Source: Verrucomicrobiaceae bacterium (GTDB lineage: Bacteria > Verrucomicrobiota > Verrucomicrobiia > Verrucomicrobiales > Verrucomicrobiaceae). Taken from it: 64,000 bases of DNA. The stretch covers positions 186,001-250,000 of the forward strand of contig JACKQF010000001.1 of assembly GCA_024232965.1 (NCBI GenBank). The letters are read 5' to 3'. Shown one piece after another: positions 8,102 to 15,883 of the stretch; the stretch's first letter is position 1, and each line of letters begins with the position of its first letter. The position numbers and the translations under genes were made by a program. The notes beneath the pieces were generated by a model. That model had not been told where the DNA came from. It ran no database searches and saw only the letters and a program-made list of their open reading frames with translations.

Positions 8102-9514
8102 TTATGGAAAGATGCCGTGGTGCCGATAACTTTCGGCTACACGCTCAAGGGCGAGGAGAAAGCCCGCAGTGCGCAAATCAGGAAGTTTCCGTTCTTTCCA
8201 CACGCGATGCAGGCTGTTGTATGCCTTTGTCATACTCTGCTCGAGGGCAGCAATGACGATTTCCTCCTCGCTGGGGCCATGGATAAGGCGAGGCAGTTGA
8301 TCCCCAGGGAACTTGGCTCCGATCAGTTGTTCCACCGCTTCAACCAGTTCTCGCTTCACGAGTTCTTCGTGGCGGGAAAGCATGCGGTCAAAACTGACGC
8401 CCGCCCGATTTTTGAGCCACTCGAAGTAAGACACAGTTACACCGCCGGCATTCAGATACATGTCTGGAATCATGAGAATACCGCGCTCGCTGAGGATTGC
8501 TTCGCCCTCAAAATCCACCGGTCCATTGGCCGCTTCGGCGACTATCTTAGCTTGGATGCGCGCACCATTTTCACTGGTTATCTGATTCTCCAGAGCAGCC
8601 GGAACTAGGATGTCGCACTCATGTTCCAGCAGCTCCATACCGTTTGTGAAATTTTGTGCGCCGGGAAAATTGAGTATAGTCCCTTCCGCCTTGCGGTGGT
8701 TGAAGACGGCATCGACGTTGAGGCCGTTGGTATTGTAAATACCGCCTTCTCTTTCGATGATTCCAGTGATAATGGCCTGTCCTTCGTTTTGGAGATACCA
8801 GGCAGCATAGTATCCCACATTGCCAAGGCCCTGAACGATGATGCGTTTGCCTGCCACACCTGTTGTAAGACCGAGCGGTTGCATATCCTCTTGATGCTCC
8901 AAACACGCGCGGATGCCGTAATAAACACCGAGCCCGGTTGCCTGTCTACGCCCTGGGATACCATGCATGCTGATCGGTTTGCCGGTGACACAAGCGTAGG
9001 TGTCCGCGGAGTTGATTTTCAGGTTCTTGTAGGTATCAGCGATCCAGGCCATCTCCCGTTCACCAGTTCCATAGTCGGGAGCAGGGACATCAATGTCTGG
9101 GCCGATGAAGTTTTTGCGGATCAGTTCAGCAGTGTAACGGCGGGTGACTCGTTCGAGGAATCCTTCAGACTCGGTTCGCGGATCAATACAGACACCACCC
9201 TTCGCACCGCCAAAAGGCACTCCCACAAGTGCGCATTTGTAAGTCATCAGCGCGGCTAAGGCGATGGTCTCATCGATGGTCACGTCTGGACTGAAGCGTA
9301 TCCCACCTTTTGTAGGCAAGCGGTGATGGCTGTGCTCTGCCCGGAAGGCTTCAACTACAACGATGCTACCGTCATCCCTTTTCACTGGGAAACGCATGCG
9401 GTAGGTCGAATTGCAGCAGCGCACTTGATCGATCAAACCTTTGTCGACATCGGAGAACGCTGCGGCCCTGTTGAAATAATGGCTTACACTCTCAAAAAAA
9501 GATCCTCGGGACAT
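8102..9514 (-). CDS. gdhA: Glutamate dehydrogenase, Glu/Leu/Phe/Val family
   Basis: It catalyses NAD(P)-dependent interconversion of glutamate and 2-oxoglutarate plus ammonia. The 470-aa protein has the substrate domain with KGGIRFSP and, further on, PFGGAKGGVCIDP (catalytic Lys). A Rossmann domain follows with GLGNVGYYAA. Motif spacing and length fit the glutamate enzymes better than Leu or Phe dehydrogenases (about 360 aa). It lies 66 bp downstream of panC on the same strand and may be read from the same transcript. The 148 bp between it and the phosphorylase gene show no feature. Confidence 0.9.
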   Translation of the reverse strand: MSRGSFFESVSHYFNRAAAFSDVDKGLIDQVRCCNSTYRMRFPVKRDDGSIVVVEAFRAEHSHHRLPTKGGIRFSPDVTIDETIALAALMTYKCALVGVPFGGAKGGVCIDPRTESEGFLERVTRRYTAELIRKNFIGPDIDVPAPDYGTGEREMAWIADTYKNLKINSADTYACVTGKPISMHGIPGRRQATGLGVYYGIRACLEHQEDMQPLGLTTGVAGKRIIVQGLGNVGYYAAWYLQNEGQAIITGIIEREGGIYNTNGLNVDAVFNHRKAEGTILNFPGAQNFTNGMELLEHECDILVPAALENQITSENGARIQAKIVAEAANGPVDFEGEAILSERGILMIPDMYLNAGGVTVSYFEWLKNRAGVSFDRMLSRHEELVKRELVEAVEQLIGAKFPGDQLPRLIHGPSEEEIVIAALEQSMTKAYNSLHRVWKERKLPDLRTAGFLLALERVAESYRHHGIFP

Positions 9515-9580
9515 TGGCTACCAGTGAGCAGATTCCGATCCCTTGCATGTCACATTTCAAAGAATTTGCCTCTTCGTCGG

Positions 9581-10426
9581 CTAGAGCTCGATATTATCAA
9601 TGAGTCGGGCTTCGTTGAAGAAGACGGCCAGTGCAGCTAGGCCATGGTCTTGTACGACGGAGAGGGCCTCCAAGGTTCGCGCGTCAGCAATCTCGACGTA
9701 ATCGATCCGGCCGAGTGGAGCATGTTTGGCGAGGTAGTCCCGCATGATTTCATCGAGTCGATGGGCACCGGTAACTCCTTGTTGACGGGCGTTCCGAGCC
9801 GCCAGGAGTGCTTGGCGCAGGGCGGGGGCCTGGAGGCGCTCTTCTGGTGTGAGGTAACGATTGCGGGAACTCATGGCGAGGCCGTCCGCCTCGCGCACGG
9901 TGTCGATGCCGTGTAAGGTCACGGGCATGTCGAGGTCGCGAACGAGGCGACGGATGATCGCGAGTTGCTGGAAGTCCTTCTTGCCAAAAATAGCATCGTC
10001 GGGCTGGAAGAGATGGAAGAGTTTTGCCACGACGGTGCAGACGCCATCGAAATGGCCAGGCCGACTTGCACCACAGAGCTTTGTGGAGAGGCTGGTCTCG
10101 ATGATCTTGATGCTGCGGTCGGCGTGATACACCTCCTTCACTGCCGGTGCGAAGACCATGTCGGCTCCTGCTTCGCGGCACTTGGTCAGGTCGTCATCGA
10201 GATCGCGTGGATAGCGTTCAAAATCTTCGTTGGGGCCAAATTGCAGAGGATTGACGAAGATGCTGGCGGCTACCTGGCCATGGGCTCCGGCCATTTTGCG
10301 GGCCGCTTCGATCAAGGTGGTGTGCCCCGCATGCAGTGCCCCCATGGTGGGAACTAGGATCACGCGATGATTGCCTGCTTTGCGCCGCCATTGGCGGAGG
10401 TCGTGAACGGTTTCAATCAATGTCAT
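9581..10426 (-). CDS. panC: Pantothenate synthetase
   Basis: It joins pantoate and beta-alanine with ATP to make pantothenate, the coenzyme A precursor. The 281-aa protein has the nucleotidyltransferase motif MGALHAGHTTLI near residue 30, a pantoate-binding region (FGKKDFQQLAIIRR), and MSSRNRYLTPEER, equivalent to the KMSKS loop. Its start overlaps the stop of the ABC permease gene by four bases, so it is the last gene of a tightly packed minus-strand set that begins with the sialidase-like gene. The functional link to the exporter is not obvious. Confidence 0.96.
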   Translation of the reverse strand: MTLIETVHDLRQWRRKAGNHRVILVPTMGALHAGHTTLIEAARKMAGAHGQVAASIFVNPLQFGPNEDFERYPRDLDDDLTKCREAGADMVFAPAVKEVYHADRSIKIIETSLSTKLCGASRPGHFDGVCTVVAKLFHLFQPDDAIFGKKDFQQLAIIRRLVRDLDMPVTLHGIDTVREADGLAMSSRNRYLTPEERLQAPALRQALLAARNARQQGVTGAHRLDEIMRDYLAKHAPLGRIDYVEIADARTLEALSVVQDHGLAALAVFFNEARLIDNIEL

Positions 10427-11268
10427 GACTTCAAATCCCGAGAATCAAAGACGACGACGCCCGCTAAGAAAAGCGATGTGTTTACGCCGACGAGCACTGT
10501 GAAGCTGCGCAAGATCACGGCCCACTGCGGATCGACTGCGAGGGTCTTTGCCCAGGCGGCCATGTGATGAGTGAGCAGCAGATGGCGGTAGTCTTCCATG
10601 AAGCCCATGTTGCGCAGGATCATATCGATCAGCACATAGGACAGCGCGGTGATGGTGGCTGCGGCGGGCTTGATCGGGAGGCAGGAGAGGAAGAATGCGA
10701 CGCTGCTGACGGTGATCATCGCGAACGAGAGACACAGTGAGGCGGTGGTATATTTGCCGAGGCCTTCGCTCCAATCATAGAACGCAGCGATGCCTGCCTC
10801 GGGTGAATAGGCAAAATAACCGCCGCCCCAGCCTTTAATGAAAAGGCCCATGAGGAAGGCGCTCCAGGTGATGAACTGCACCAGCGCGATGGTGTAGAGC
10901 GCGCAGGTGAGGTACTTTACAAGCAGGAGGCGGAATCGGCTGACGGGGCGCGCGAGCAGGAGGCGCATGTGGCCGTCTTCGCTCTCTTTCGCGACGATAT
11001 CCCCGGCGACGAGTGCGAGATAGATGCCACCCAGCAAGAACACGGCTGCGCCCAACACAATGTGAGCGATAGTGAGGGCAGAGTAGTATTTTTCAAAAGC
11101 CTCGCCCTGCTGGACGATGAGGCTCTTGAAGCGATTGACGCCTTTGGTTTGGAAGAGGAAAAGGATGACTATCTCCAGCAGTAAGAAGGCGCCGAAGCCG
11201 ATGAATGTGCGCTTGCGGGCAAAGAGCTTGAGGATCTCCGCGCGGAGTTGGCTGAAGAAGAGGCTCAT
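10423..11268 (-). CDS. ABC-2 type transporter permease
   Basis: A 281-aa integral membrane protein with about six hydrophobic segments (near residues 20-40, 62-90, 110-135, 165-195, 200-220 and 255-275) in the ABC-2 exporter arrangement. The motif VAGDIVAKESEDGHMRLLLARPVSR, with Glu and Arg-Pro-Val before the next membrane segment, is typical. It overlaps both neighbours by four bases: the ATPase upstream and panC downstream. With the ATPase it should form a two-component exporter; the cargo is unknown. Confidence 0.88.
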   Translation of the reverse strand: MSLFFSQLRAEILKLFARKRTFIGFGAFLLLEIVILFLFQTKGVNRFKSLIVQQGEAFEKYYSALTIAHIVLGAAVFLLGGIYLALVAGDIVAKESEDGHMRLLLARPVSRFRLLLVKYLTCALYTIALVQFITWSAFLMGLFIKGWGGGYFAYSPEAGIAAFYDWSEGLGKYTTASLCLSFAMITVSSVAFFLSCLPIKPAAATITALSYVLIDMILRNMGFMEDYRHLLLTHHMAAWAKTLAVDPQWAVILRSFTVLVGVNTSLFLAGVVVFDSRDLKS

Positions 11269-12155
11269 AATCCGGTCTGCTCCAGGTAAAATTCTTCTAG
11301 CGTGCGGCGATGCTGCTGCCAGCCATCGATGCGAATACCTCCTTCGACAAAATGTCGAACGATGTCTGAACCCAAGAGATGTGGTGGCAATTCAACCATG
11401 CCTTCGCGACTCATGCTGGCTCCGATTCGCGAAGCGATGTCCCGCGCTTTGGCAATGTCTGGGGACTGGAGTTGGAAGATGGGCTTGTTCTCTTGGCGTG
11501 AGGGAACGGGACCTTCATAGAGCTTGCTGCCCGCCTTGAGAATGACGCAGCGGTCGCACATCAGTTCGACCTCGGCGAGGAGGTGGGAGTTCAGGAGGAT
11601 GGTCAATCCGTGTTCTGCGCGCAGGCGCAGGATCAGTTCGCGGAATTCGCGAATGCCTTCGGGGTCGAGTCCGTCGGTGGGTTCGTCCAGCAGCAGGCAC
11701 TTGGGGCGCGGCAGCAGTGCTTGCGCCAGCGCGAGTCTTTGCCTCATGCCGTGGCTGTAGGTGCCTGCCTTGGCGTTGGCGCGGTCGTGGAGGTTCACGA
11801 GGCGTAACACGCGGCGCACTTCTTTTTCATCCCACCAGCCGGAGAGGCTGCAGAGCGCGCGGAGATTTTGCCAGCCTGTTAGGTAGTCGTAAAATGATGC
11901 AGCCTCGTAAATCGCACCGATCTGCGCGAGCGCTTTGGGCCGATCCTGCTGGACTGAAACGCCACCGATGCGGACCTCTCCCTGGTCTGGCCGGACCATG
12001 CCCAGCATGATGCCCATCACGGTGCTTTTGCCGGCTCCATTGTGGCCGAGGAGACCGACGATCTCGCCCTGCTTGACTTCAAATCCCACGCAGTCCAACG
12101 CCAGCCGGTCGGTGTGCCAGCGCTTCGTGAGGGATTTAACTTCGATCAGTGCCAT
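11265..12155 (-). CDS. ABC transporter ATP-binding protein
   Basis: A 296-aa cytoplasmic ATPase of the ABC-2/DrrA-like class. The Walker A motif is GHNGAGKST near residue 40, the signature is YSHGMRQRLALAQAL, and the Walker B is CLLLDEPTDGLDP, followed by the switch His in NSHLL. The C-terminal 90 residues form the usual extra domain. ATG at 12155 (MALIEVKSL) gives the canonical start; the frame continues upstream into the previous gene. Spacing is 17 bp from the sialidase-like gene and four-base overlap with its permease. Confidence 0.92.
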   Translation of the reverse strand: MALIEVKSLTKRWHTDRLALDCVGFEVKQGEIVGLLGHNGAGKSTVMGIMLGMVRPDQGEVRIGGVSVQQDRPKALAQIGAIYEAASFYDYLTGWQNLRALCSLSGWWDEKEVRRVLRLVNLHDRANAKAGTYSHGMRQRLALAQALLPRPKCLLLDEPTDGLDPEGIREFRELILRLRAEHGLTILLNSHLLAEVELMCDRCVILKAGSKLYEGPVPSRQENKPIFQLQSPDIAKARDIASRIGASMSREGMVELPPHLLGSDIVRHFVEGGIRIDGWQQHRRTLEEFYLEQTGL

Positions 12156-12172
12156 GCAGGTGGGGTGGTCGA

Positions 12173-13198
12173 TTACTTGACCCAGGGCAGCCGAACTTTG
12201 GCGATGTAAACGGCGGTCTTGTTTTCTTCGTGCGTGGAGTAGTAGCTGACCCAGAGGAGGTCGTCCTTCCAGACGAGACCTGGGTAGCTGCAATCTCCGG
12301 CGCTGGGGAGTTCCAGGATGGGCTCCAGGCTGGTCGGTGTCATCCTGAAGAGCACCATGTGGGCACCCGGTGTCTTACCAAAACCGCGTGATCCTGCAAC
12401 GAGGCTACCATCGGGCAGTTCGATGAAGTTGGGGCCGCCGAGCGGGACATTCAGTGGCGTCCATATCCACTCGCGATAGGGGGCCTTGGCCGTGCCGATC
12501 ATGCCTTTGTGATCGCCAGCCTCGCGACGCACCAGCATGACAGCGGTGCCGTCCTTTAGGAAGCGGAGGGTGCTTTCATTCGGCTGCCCGGTGACGTTCA
12601 GCGGTGCAACCAATTGCCAGACGGAACCGTCCAAGCTGCTGTAGAGCTTCAGTGACCATTCCGCCTCGAATTTCGGGCCGCCGGTGGTGGGATAGCAATT
12701 GTAGGAGACTCCGTAAAATTTGTTTTCCGTCGGGTGCAATGTGGCGCGCCAGAGCCAGTCGCCCTCGGAAAGGAGTTTCAGGGGCGGTGTCCAGTCCTTG
12801 CCTTCAAAGGAGGTCGCGTAGCGTGGTTGTCTGCCAGTCAATGTGGTGCCGTTGTAGATGGAGCCGCCCATCAGGCAGTAGAGGCGCTTTTGGTCGGGCG
12901 TGATGGCCAGCTTGGGGTCACGCAGGTCGATCCCTTTTTCGGCAATCGTCGCGTAGGGCACCCAGTTCTCCCCGGTGGAGGAGAGCATGATCTGGATGAC
13001 TCCGTCACCACCGACATGGGCGTCTGATTGGCGGAAGCAGCAGAACAGTAGGCCTTTGAAATCGATCAGGTCAGTGAAGGCGTTGTGCTTTCCTTGGTCC
13101 CAGATCTTTTTGACGGAAAGGAGTTCTGCCTGGGGTGCCTGCGCAGCGGCGTTCAAGGTCAGTGAGGCGAGCAATAAGAAACTAGCGAGTGCTTTCAT
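12173..13198 (-). CDS. Secreted sialidase-like (BNR beta-propeller) protein
   Basis: A 341-aa exported protein with a clear signal peptide (MKALASFLLLASLTLNAAAQ). The body shows repeated short beta-propeller units containing patterns like SSTGENW, TSFEGKDWTPP and SSLDGSVWQ, which match Asp-box (S-x-D-x-G-x-x-W) motifs of exo-alpha-sialidases. The full catalytic set (Arg triad, Tyr/Glu pair) cannot be confirmed by eye, so it may be a non-catalytic propeller. It is the first gene of a run with an ABC exporter and panC, 34 bp after the stop of the oligopeptide ATPase gene. Confidence 0.7.
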   Translation of the reverse strand: MKALASFLLLASLTLNAAAQAPQAELLSVKKIWDQGKHNAFTDLIDFKGLLFCCFRQSDAHVGGDGVIQIMLSSTGENWVPYATIAEKGIDLRDPKLAITPDQKRLYCLMGGSIYNGTTLTGRQPRYATSFEGKDWTPPLKLLSEGDWLWRATLHPTENKFYGVSYNCYPTTGGPKFEAEWSLKLYSSLDGSVWQLVAPLNVTGQPNESTLRFLKDGTAVMLVRREAGDHKGMIGTAKAPYREWIWTPLNVPLGGPNFIELPDGSLVAGSRGFGKTPGAHMVLFRMTPTSLEPILELPSAGDCSYPGLVWKDDLLWVSYYSTHEENKTAVYIAKVRLPWVK

Positions 13199-13232
13199 GA
13201 GAAGATGGAACGAAGTAGTGATGCGACGTCAA

Positions 13233-14201
13233 TCAAGTGCAGCATGGGCAGGGCTGCACCCAGTGGCCTGGAGCGATCTCCTTGAGCGTGAGATCCATGC
13301 CGACGCTGTCCTGCCAGTTTGGATGGCTCATGCGATGGCCAAAGGCGCAACCGGGTGGCGGATTGATCGGACTGGGGACATCCCCCGTGAGCAGTTTGCG
13401 CTGACGACGCTGGGTGGGATCTGGCACAGGGATAGCATCAAGCAGCGCCTTTGTATAGGCGTGGTGAGGATCGCGGTAGAGGTCTTCTGCCCGAGCGAGT
13501 TCGACAATTTTTCCCAGATACATCACGGCGACGCGGTCGCTCATGTGCTGCACGACGCTGAGATCGTGGGCGATGAAAAGGTATGCGAGACCAAAGTCGC
13601 GCTGCAACTCCAGCAAGAGGTTCAACACCTGGGCCTGCACACTGACGTCCAGTGCGGAGACAGGTTCGTCACAGACGATGAGCTTTGGCTTCAGCGCTAG
13701 GGCGCGCGCTATTCCGATGCGCTGGCGTTGGCCGCCGGAGAACTCAAAGGGATAGCGGTGCGCTGCGTCCGGCGACAGACCGACGCGACGCAGCAATTCC
13801 GCTGACCATTCGGCACGTTCTGCGCGGGTACCCATGTTTTGGATGATGAATCCTTCTTCAAGAATCTGGCCCACGGTGTGGCGCGGGTTGAGCGATTCCG
13901 TCGGATCTTGAAACACCATCTGCATCTCCCGCCGCAACTTCCGCAGTTTTCCAGCACTGGATCGAGTGATGTCGTGGCCCTCAAAGACGATGTTGCCATC
14001 CGTGGGTTTGAGAAGCCGGACGACAGACTTAGCGACGGTCGATTTCCCGCAGCCGGATTCTCCGACGAGGCCGAGAGTCTCACCGGGTTCCAAGGAAAAA
14101 CTCACGCCATCGACAGCCTTCACGGTCGCCTTGGTACGATAAAAAACGCCCCCACGAACCGGGAAGTGCATCTTCAGGTTCTGGACGGTGAGGAGGCTCA
14201 T
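13233..14201 (-). CDS. Oligopeptide ABC transporter ATPase, OppF-like
   Basis: The 322-aa second ATPase of the oligopeptide importer. It has Walker A GESGCGKST, the Q-loop region MVFQDPTESLNPRHTVG, signature FSGGQRQRIGIARAL, Walker B LIVCDEPVSALDVSVQAQ, and the C-terminal oligopeptide extension with a Cys cluster (CAFGHRM, then CPCC at the very end) that could bind an iron-sulfur centre, as in OppD/DppD relatives. The ATG overlaps the stop of the preceding oppD-fusion gene by four bases. Last gene of the five-gene operon. Confidence 0.92.
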   Translation of the reverse strand: MSLLTVQNLKMHFPVRGGVFYRTKATVKAVDGVSFSLEPGETLGLVGESGCGKSTVAKSVVRLLKPTDGNIVFEGHDITRSSAGKLRKLRREMQMVFQDPTESLNPRHTVGQILEEGFIIQNMGTRAERAEWSAELLRRVGLSPDAAHRYPFEFSGGQRQRIGIARALALKPKLIVCDEPVSALDVSVQAQVLNLLLELQRDFGLAYLFIAHDLSVVQHMSDRVAVMYLGKIVELARAEDLYRDPHHAYTKALLDAIPVPDPTQRRQRKLLTGDVPSPINPPPGCAFGHRMSHPNWQDSVGMDLTLKEIAPGHWVQPCPCCT

Positions 14202-15883
14202 ACGGTCACCTCCATTTTTTCCAGCAGGGCTGCGTCGGCGACTACGGGGATGACGTCGATGGGGTAAACGATGCCATCGCGCCCTTTGATGAAGTTGCCG
14301 TTGTGGCAATCCATCACAGCGATCCCATCGGACGCCCGGTAATAGCACTCGGGCAGGGCGGTTGTCTTGAATCCCCATTCACCCATCACAGTGTCGAGAT
14401 TTTCAATAGTAGGGACATCTCCCTCAATCCACTGCTGACCGACTACAAGGCACACGCCAGCCGGAGTTTCCATCACACCCTCCAACCATGCGAAGTCGGC
14501 AAATAGCTCATTGTGTTGCTGCCATCGCCGGAGGTATTCCGTGGGCAGCGCGGGCACTGGAATGCCTTCAACATAGGTCATCCCGGCTTCTGAGGCGTTG
14601 GTAACCTTGATCGCCGCGTGGCGAACCGTATCATAGAAAATGCGATGTTCTGCGCCGAGTTCTTCAGGCGTTTCCCATCTGTTTGCTGGGATCAGTTTTC
14701 CTTCGGCTTTTGCCCAATCGCGTAGGAATTCGAGTTGCCTGAGGAGCTCTGCATTCCTGCTTTCACCTGGCGGTGGCGTGCAATCTGTGCCCGGACTTCC
14801 TGCAAGGATAGCGAGCGCTGATTCAAGCGCCCCTGGCGAATCTGTTCGAGGTTGTTGCTCATGAGTTTGAGTGTAGCTGGTATCTGAAGAACTGACAAGC
14901 CCCGATGCGAAGCACGCGCAGGCTTCCACGCCGTGGCCGCTGCCGCATTCTTTCCAGGGTTGCCGAGTGGTTAGCACGGAGTCGTCGTGGGCATTGGGGC
15001 AGCGCGAGGCAAAGCGGCAGCCGCTGGGCATGTCCTTGAGTGCGGGCACCATGCCGGGGATGACGGGCAGGGCGGTCTTGCAGGGATGATCTAGCTTGGG
15101 TAGGCAGTTCATCAAGCCCTGTGTGTAGGGATGCAGGGGACTTTTGAAGATGACTTCCACAGGGCCTCGCTCCGCGATGCGGCCTGCATACATAACGGCG
15201 ACATCGTCGCAGGTCTCTGCGACGACCCCGAGATCGTGCGTGATGAGGATCACTGCCATGCCGGTCTCGTTTTGCAGTCGCTTGATCAGGTCCAAAATCT
15301 GCGCCTGCACGGTGACATCCAGTGCGGTGGTGGGCTCGTCCGCAATGAGCACACGAGGATTGCATGACAGCGCCATGGCGATCATCACGCGCTGCCGCAT
15401 CCCGCCACTGAGTTGGTGCGGGTATTCGTTCACGCGCTGATCCGGCGCAGGAATGCCGACCCACTTCATCAGTTCGATGGCTCGTCGCAGCGCGTCGCTG
15501 GCGGACATCTCTTTGTGAATCTGGATGTTTTCGATGATCTGCTTGCCTACCCGATGCACGGGGTTGAGCGCCGTCATCGGCTCTTGGAAGATCATGGCGA
15601 TGTCGCTGCCGCGCACCTTGCGCATGTCGGTCAGTGGCACTTGGGTCAGATCGCGACCGTCGAGCAGCACCTGGCCACCGAGAATGTGGCCAGCAGGCTG
15701 CGGCAGGAGGCGCATGATGCTCATGGCCGTCACGCTTTTTCCACAACCGCTTTCGCCGACGATCCCGAGCGTCTTGCCCGCATGGAGGGAAAAATCGACG
15801 TCGTCCACCGCCGTCAGCAGTCCGTGATCGGTCTGGAAGCCGACCTTCAGATTTCGCACATCAAGCAAGGGCGCCGAACTCAT
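14198..15883 (-). CDS. OppD-like ATPase read-through fusion with polyvalent-protein kinase-like domain
   Basis: 561 aa. Residues 1-325 form a complete OppD/DppD ATPase: Walker A GESGCGKS, LSGGMRQRVMIAMAL, Walker B LIADEPTTALDVTVQAQ, and the C-terminal Cys-containing oligopeptide extension. Instead of stopping, the frame runs through a Ser/Thr/Pro-rich stretch into an unrelated domain (about 375-561) with LLRQLEFLRDWAK, then AEHRIFYD, a candidate Lys in AIKVT, PTEYLRRW, and a catalytic-loop-like MDCHNGNFIKG followed by YPIDVIP. These match the kinase-like domain found in phage polyvalent proteins. An overlapping frame beginning at 14862 suggests the kinase-like part once had its own start (see findings). 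Start and stop overlap both neighbours by four bases. Confidence 0.85.
   Translation of the reverse strand: MSSAPLLDVRNLKVGFQTDHGLLTAVDDVDFSLHAGKTLGIVGESGCGKSVTAMSIMRLLPQPAGHILGGQVLLDGRDLTQVPLTDMRKVRGSDIAMIFQEPMTALNPVHRVGKQIIENIQIHKEMSASDALRRAIELMKWVGIPAPDQRVNEYPHQLSGGMRQRVMIAMALSCNPRVLIADEPTTALDVTVQAQILDLIKRLQNETGMAVILITHDLGVVAETCDDVAVMYAGRIAERGPVEVIFKSPLHPYTQGLMNCLPKLDHPCKTALPVIPGMVPALKDMPSGCRFASRCPNAHDDSVLTTRQPWKECGSGHGVEACACFASGLVSSSDTSYTQTHEQQPRTDSPGALESALAILAGSPGTDCTPPPGESRNAELLRQLEFLRDWAKAEGKLIPANRWETPEELGAEHRIFYDTVRHAAIKVTNASEAGMTYVEGIPVPALPTEYLRRWQQHNELFADFAWLEGVMETPAGVCLVVGQQWIEGDVPTIENLDTVMGEWGFKTTALPECYYRASDGIAVMDCHNGNFIKGRDGIVYPIDVIPVVADAALLEKMEVTV
14692..14862 (-). pseudogene. 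Alternative-frame N-terminus of the kinase-like domain
   Basis: Within the oppD-fusion gene, a second frame on the same strand starts at ATG 14862. It encodes MSNNLEQIRQGRLNQRSLSL followed by an amphipathic helix ending IARHRQVKAG, then degenerates and stops at 14692. The protein sense switches to the fusion frame near 14754-14760, where NAELLRQLEFL continues naturally. A one-base loss there would explain both readings. I read this as the displaced N-terminus of an originally separate kinase-like gene, with no obvious Shine-Dalgarno. A real overlapping short gene or a sequencing error are the alternatives. Confidence 0.4.

Noticed and set aside
14859..15746. Second frame on the oppD strand, 295 codons
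   Set aside because: Arg/Ala/Pro-rich shadow of the OppD core; only the short part near 14862 has independent coding character.
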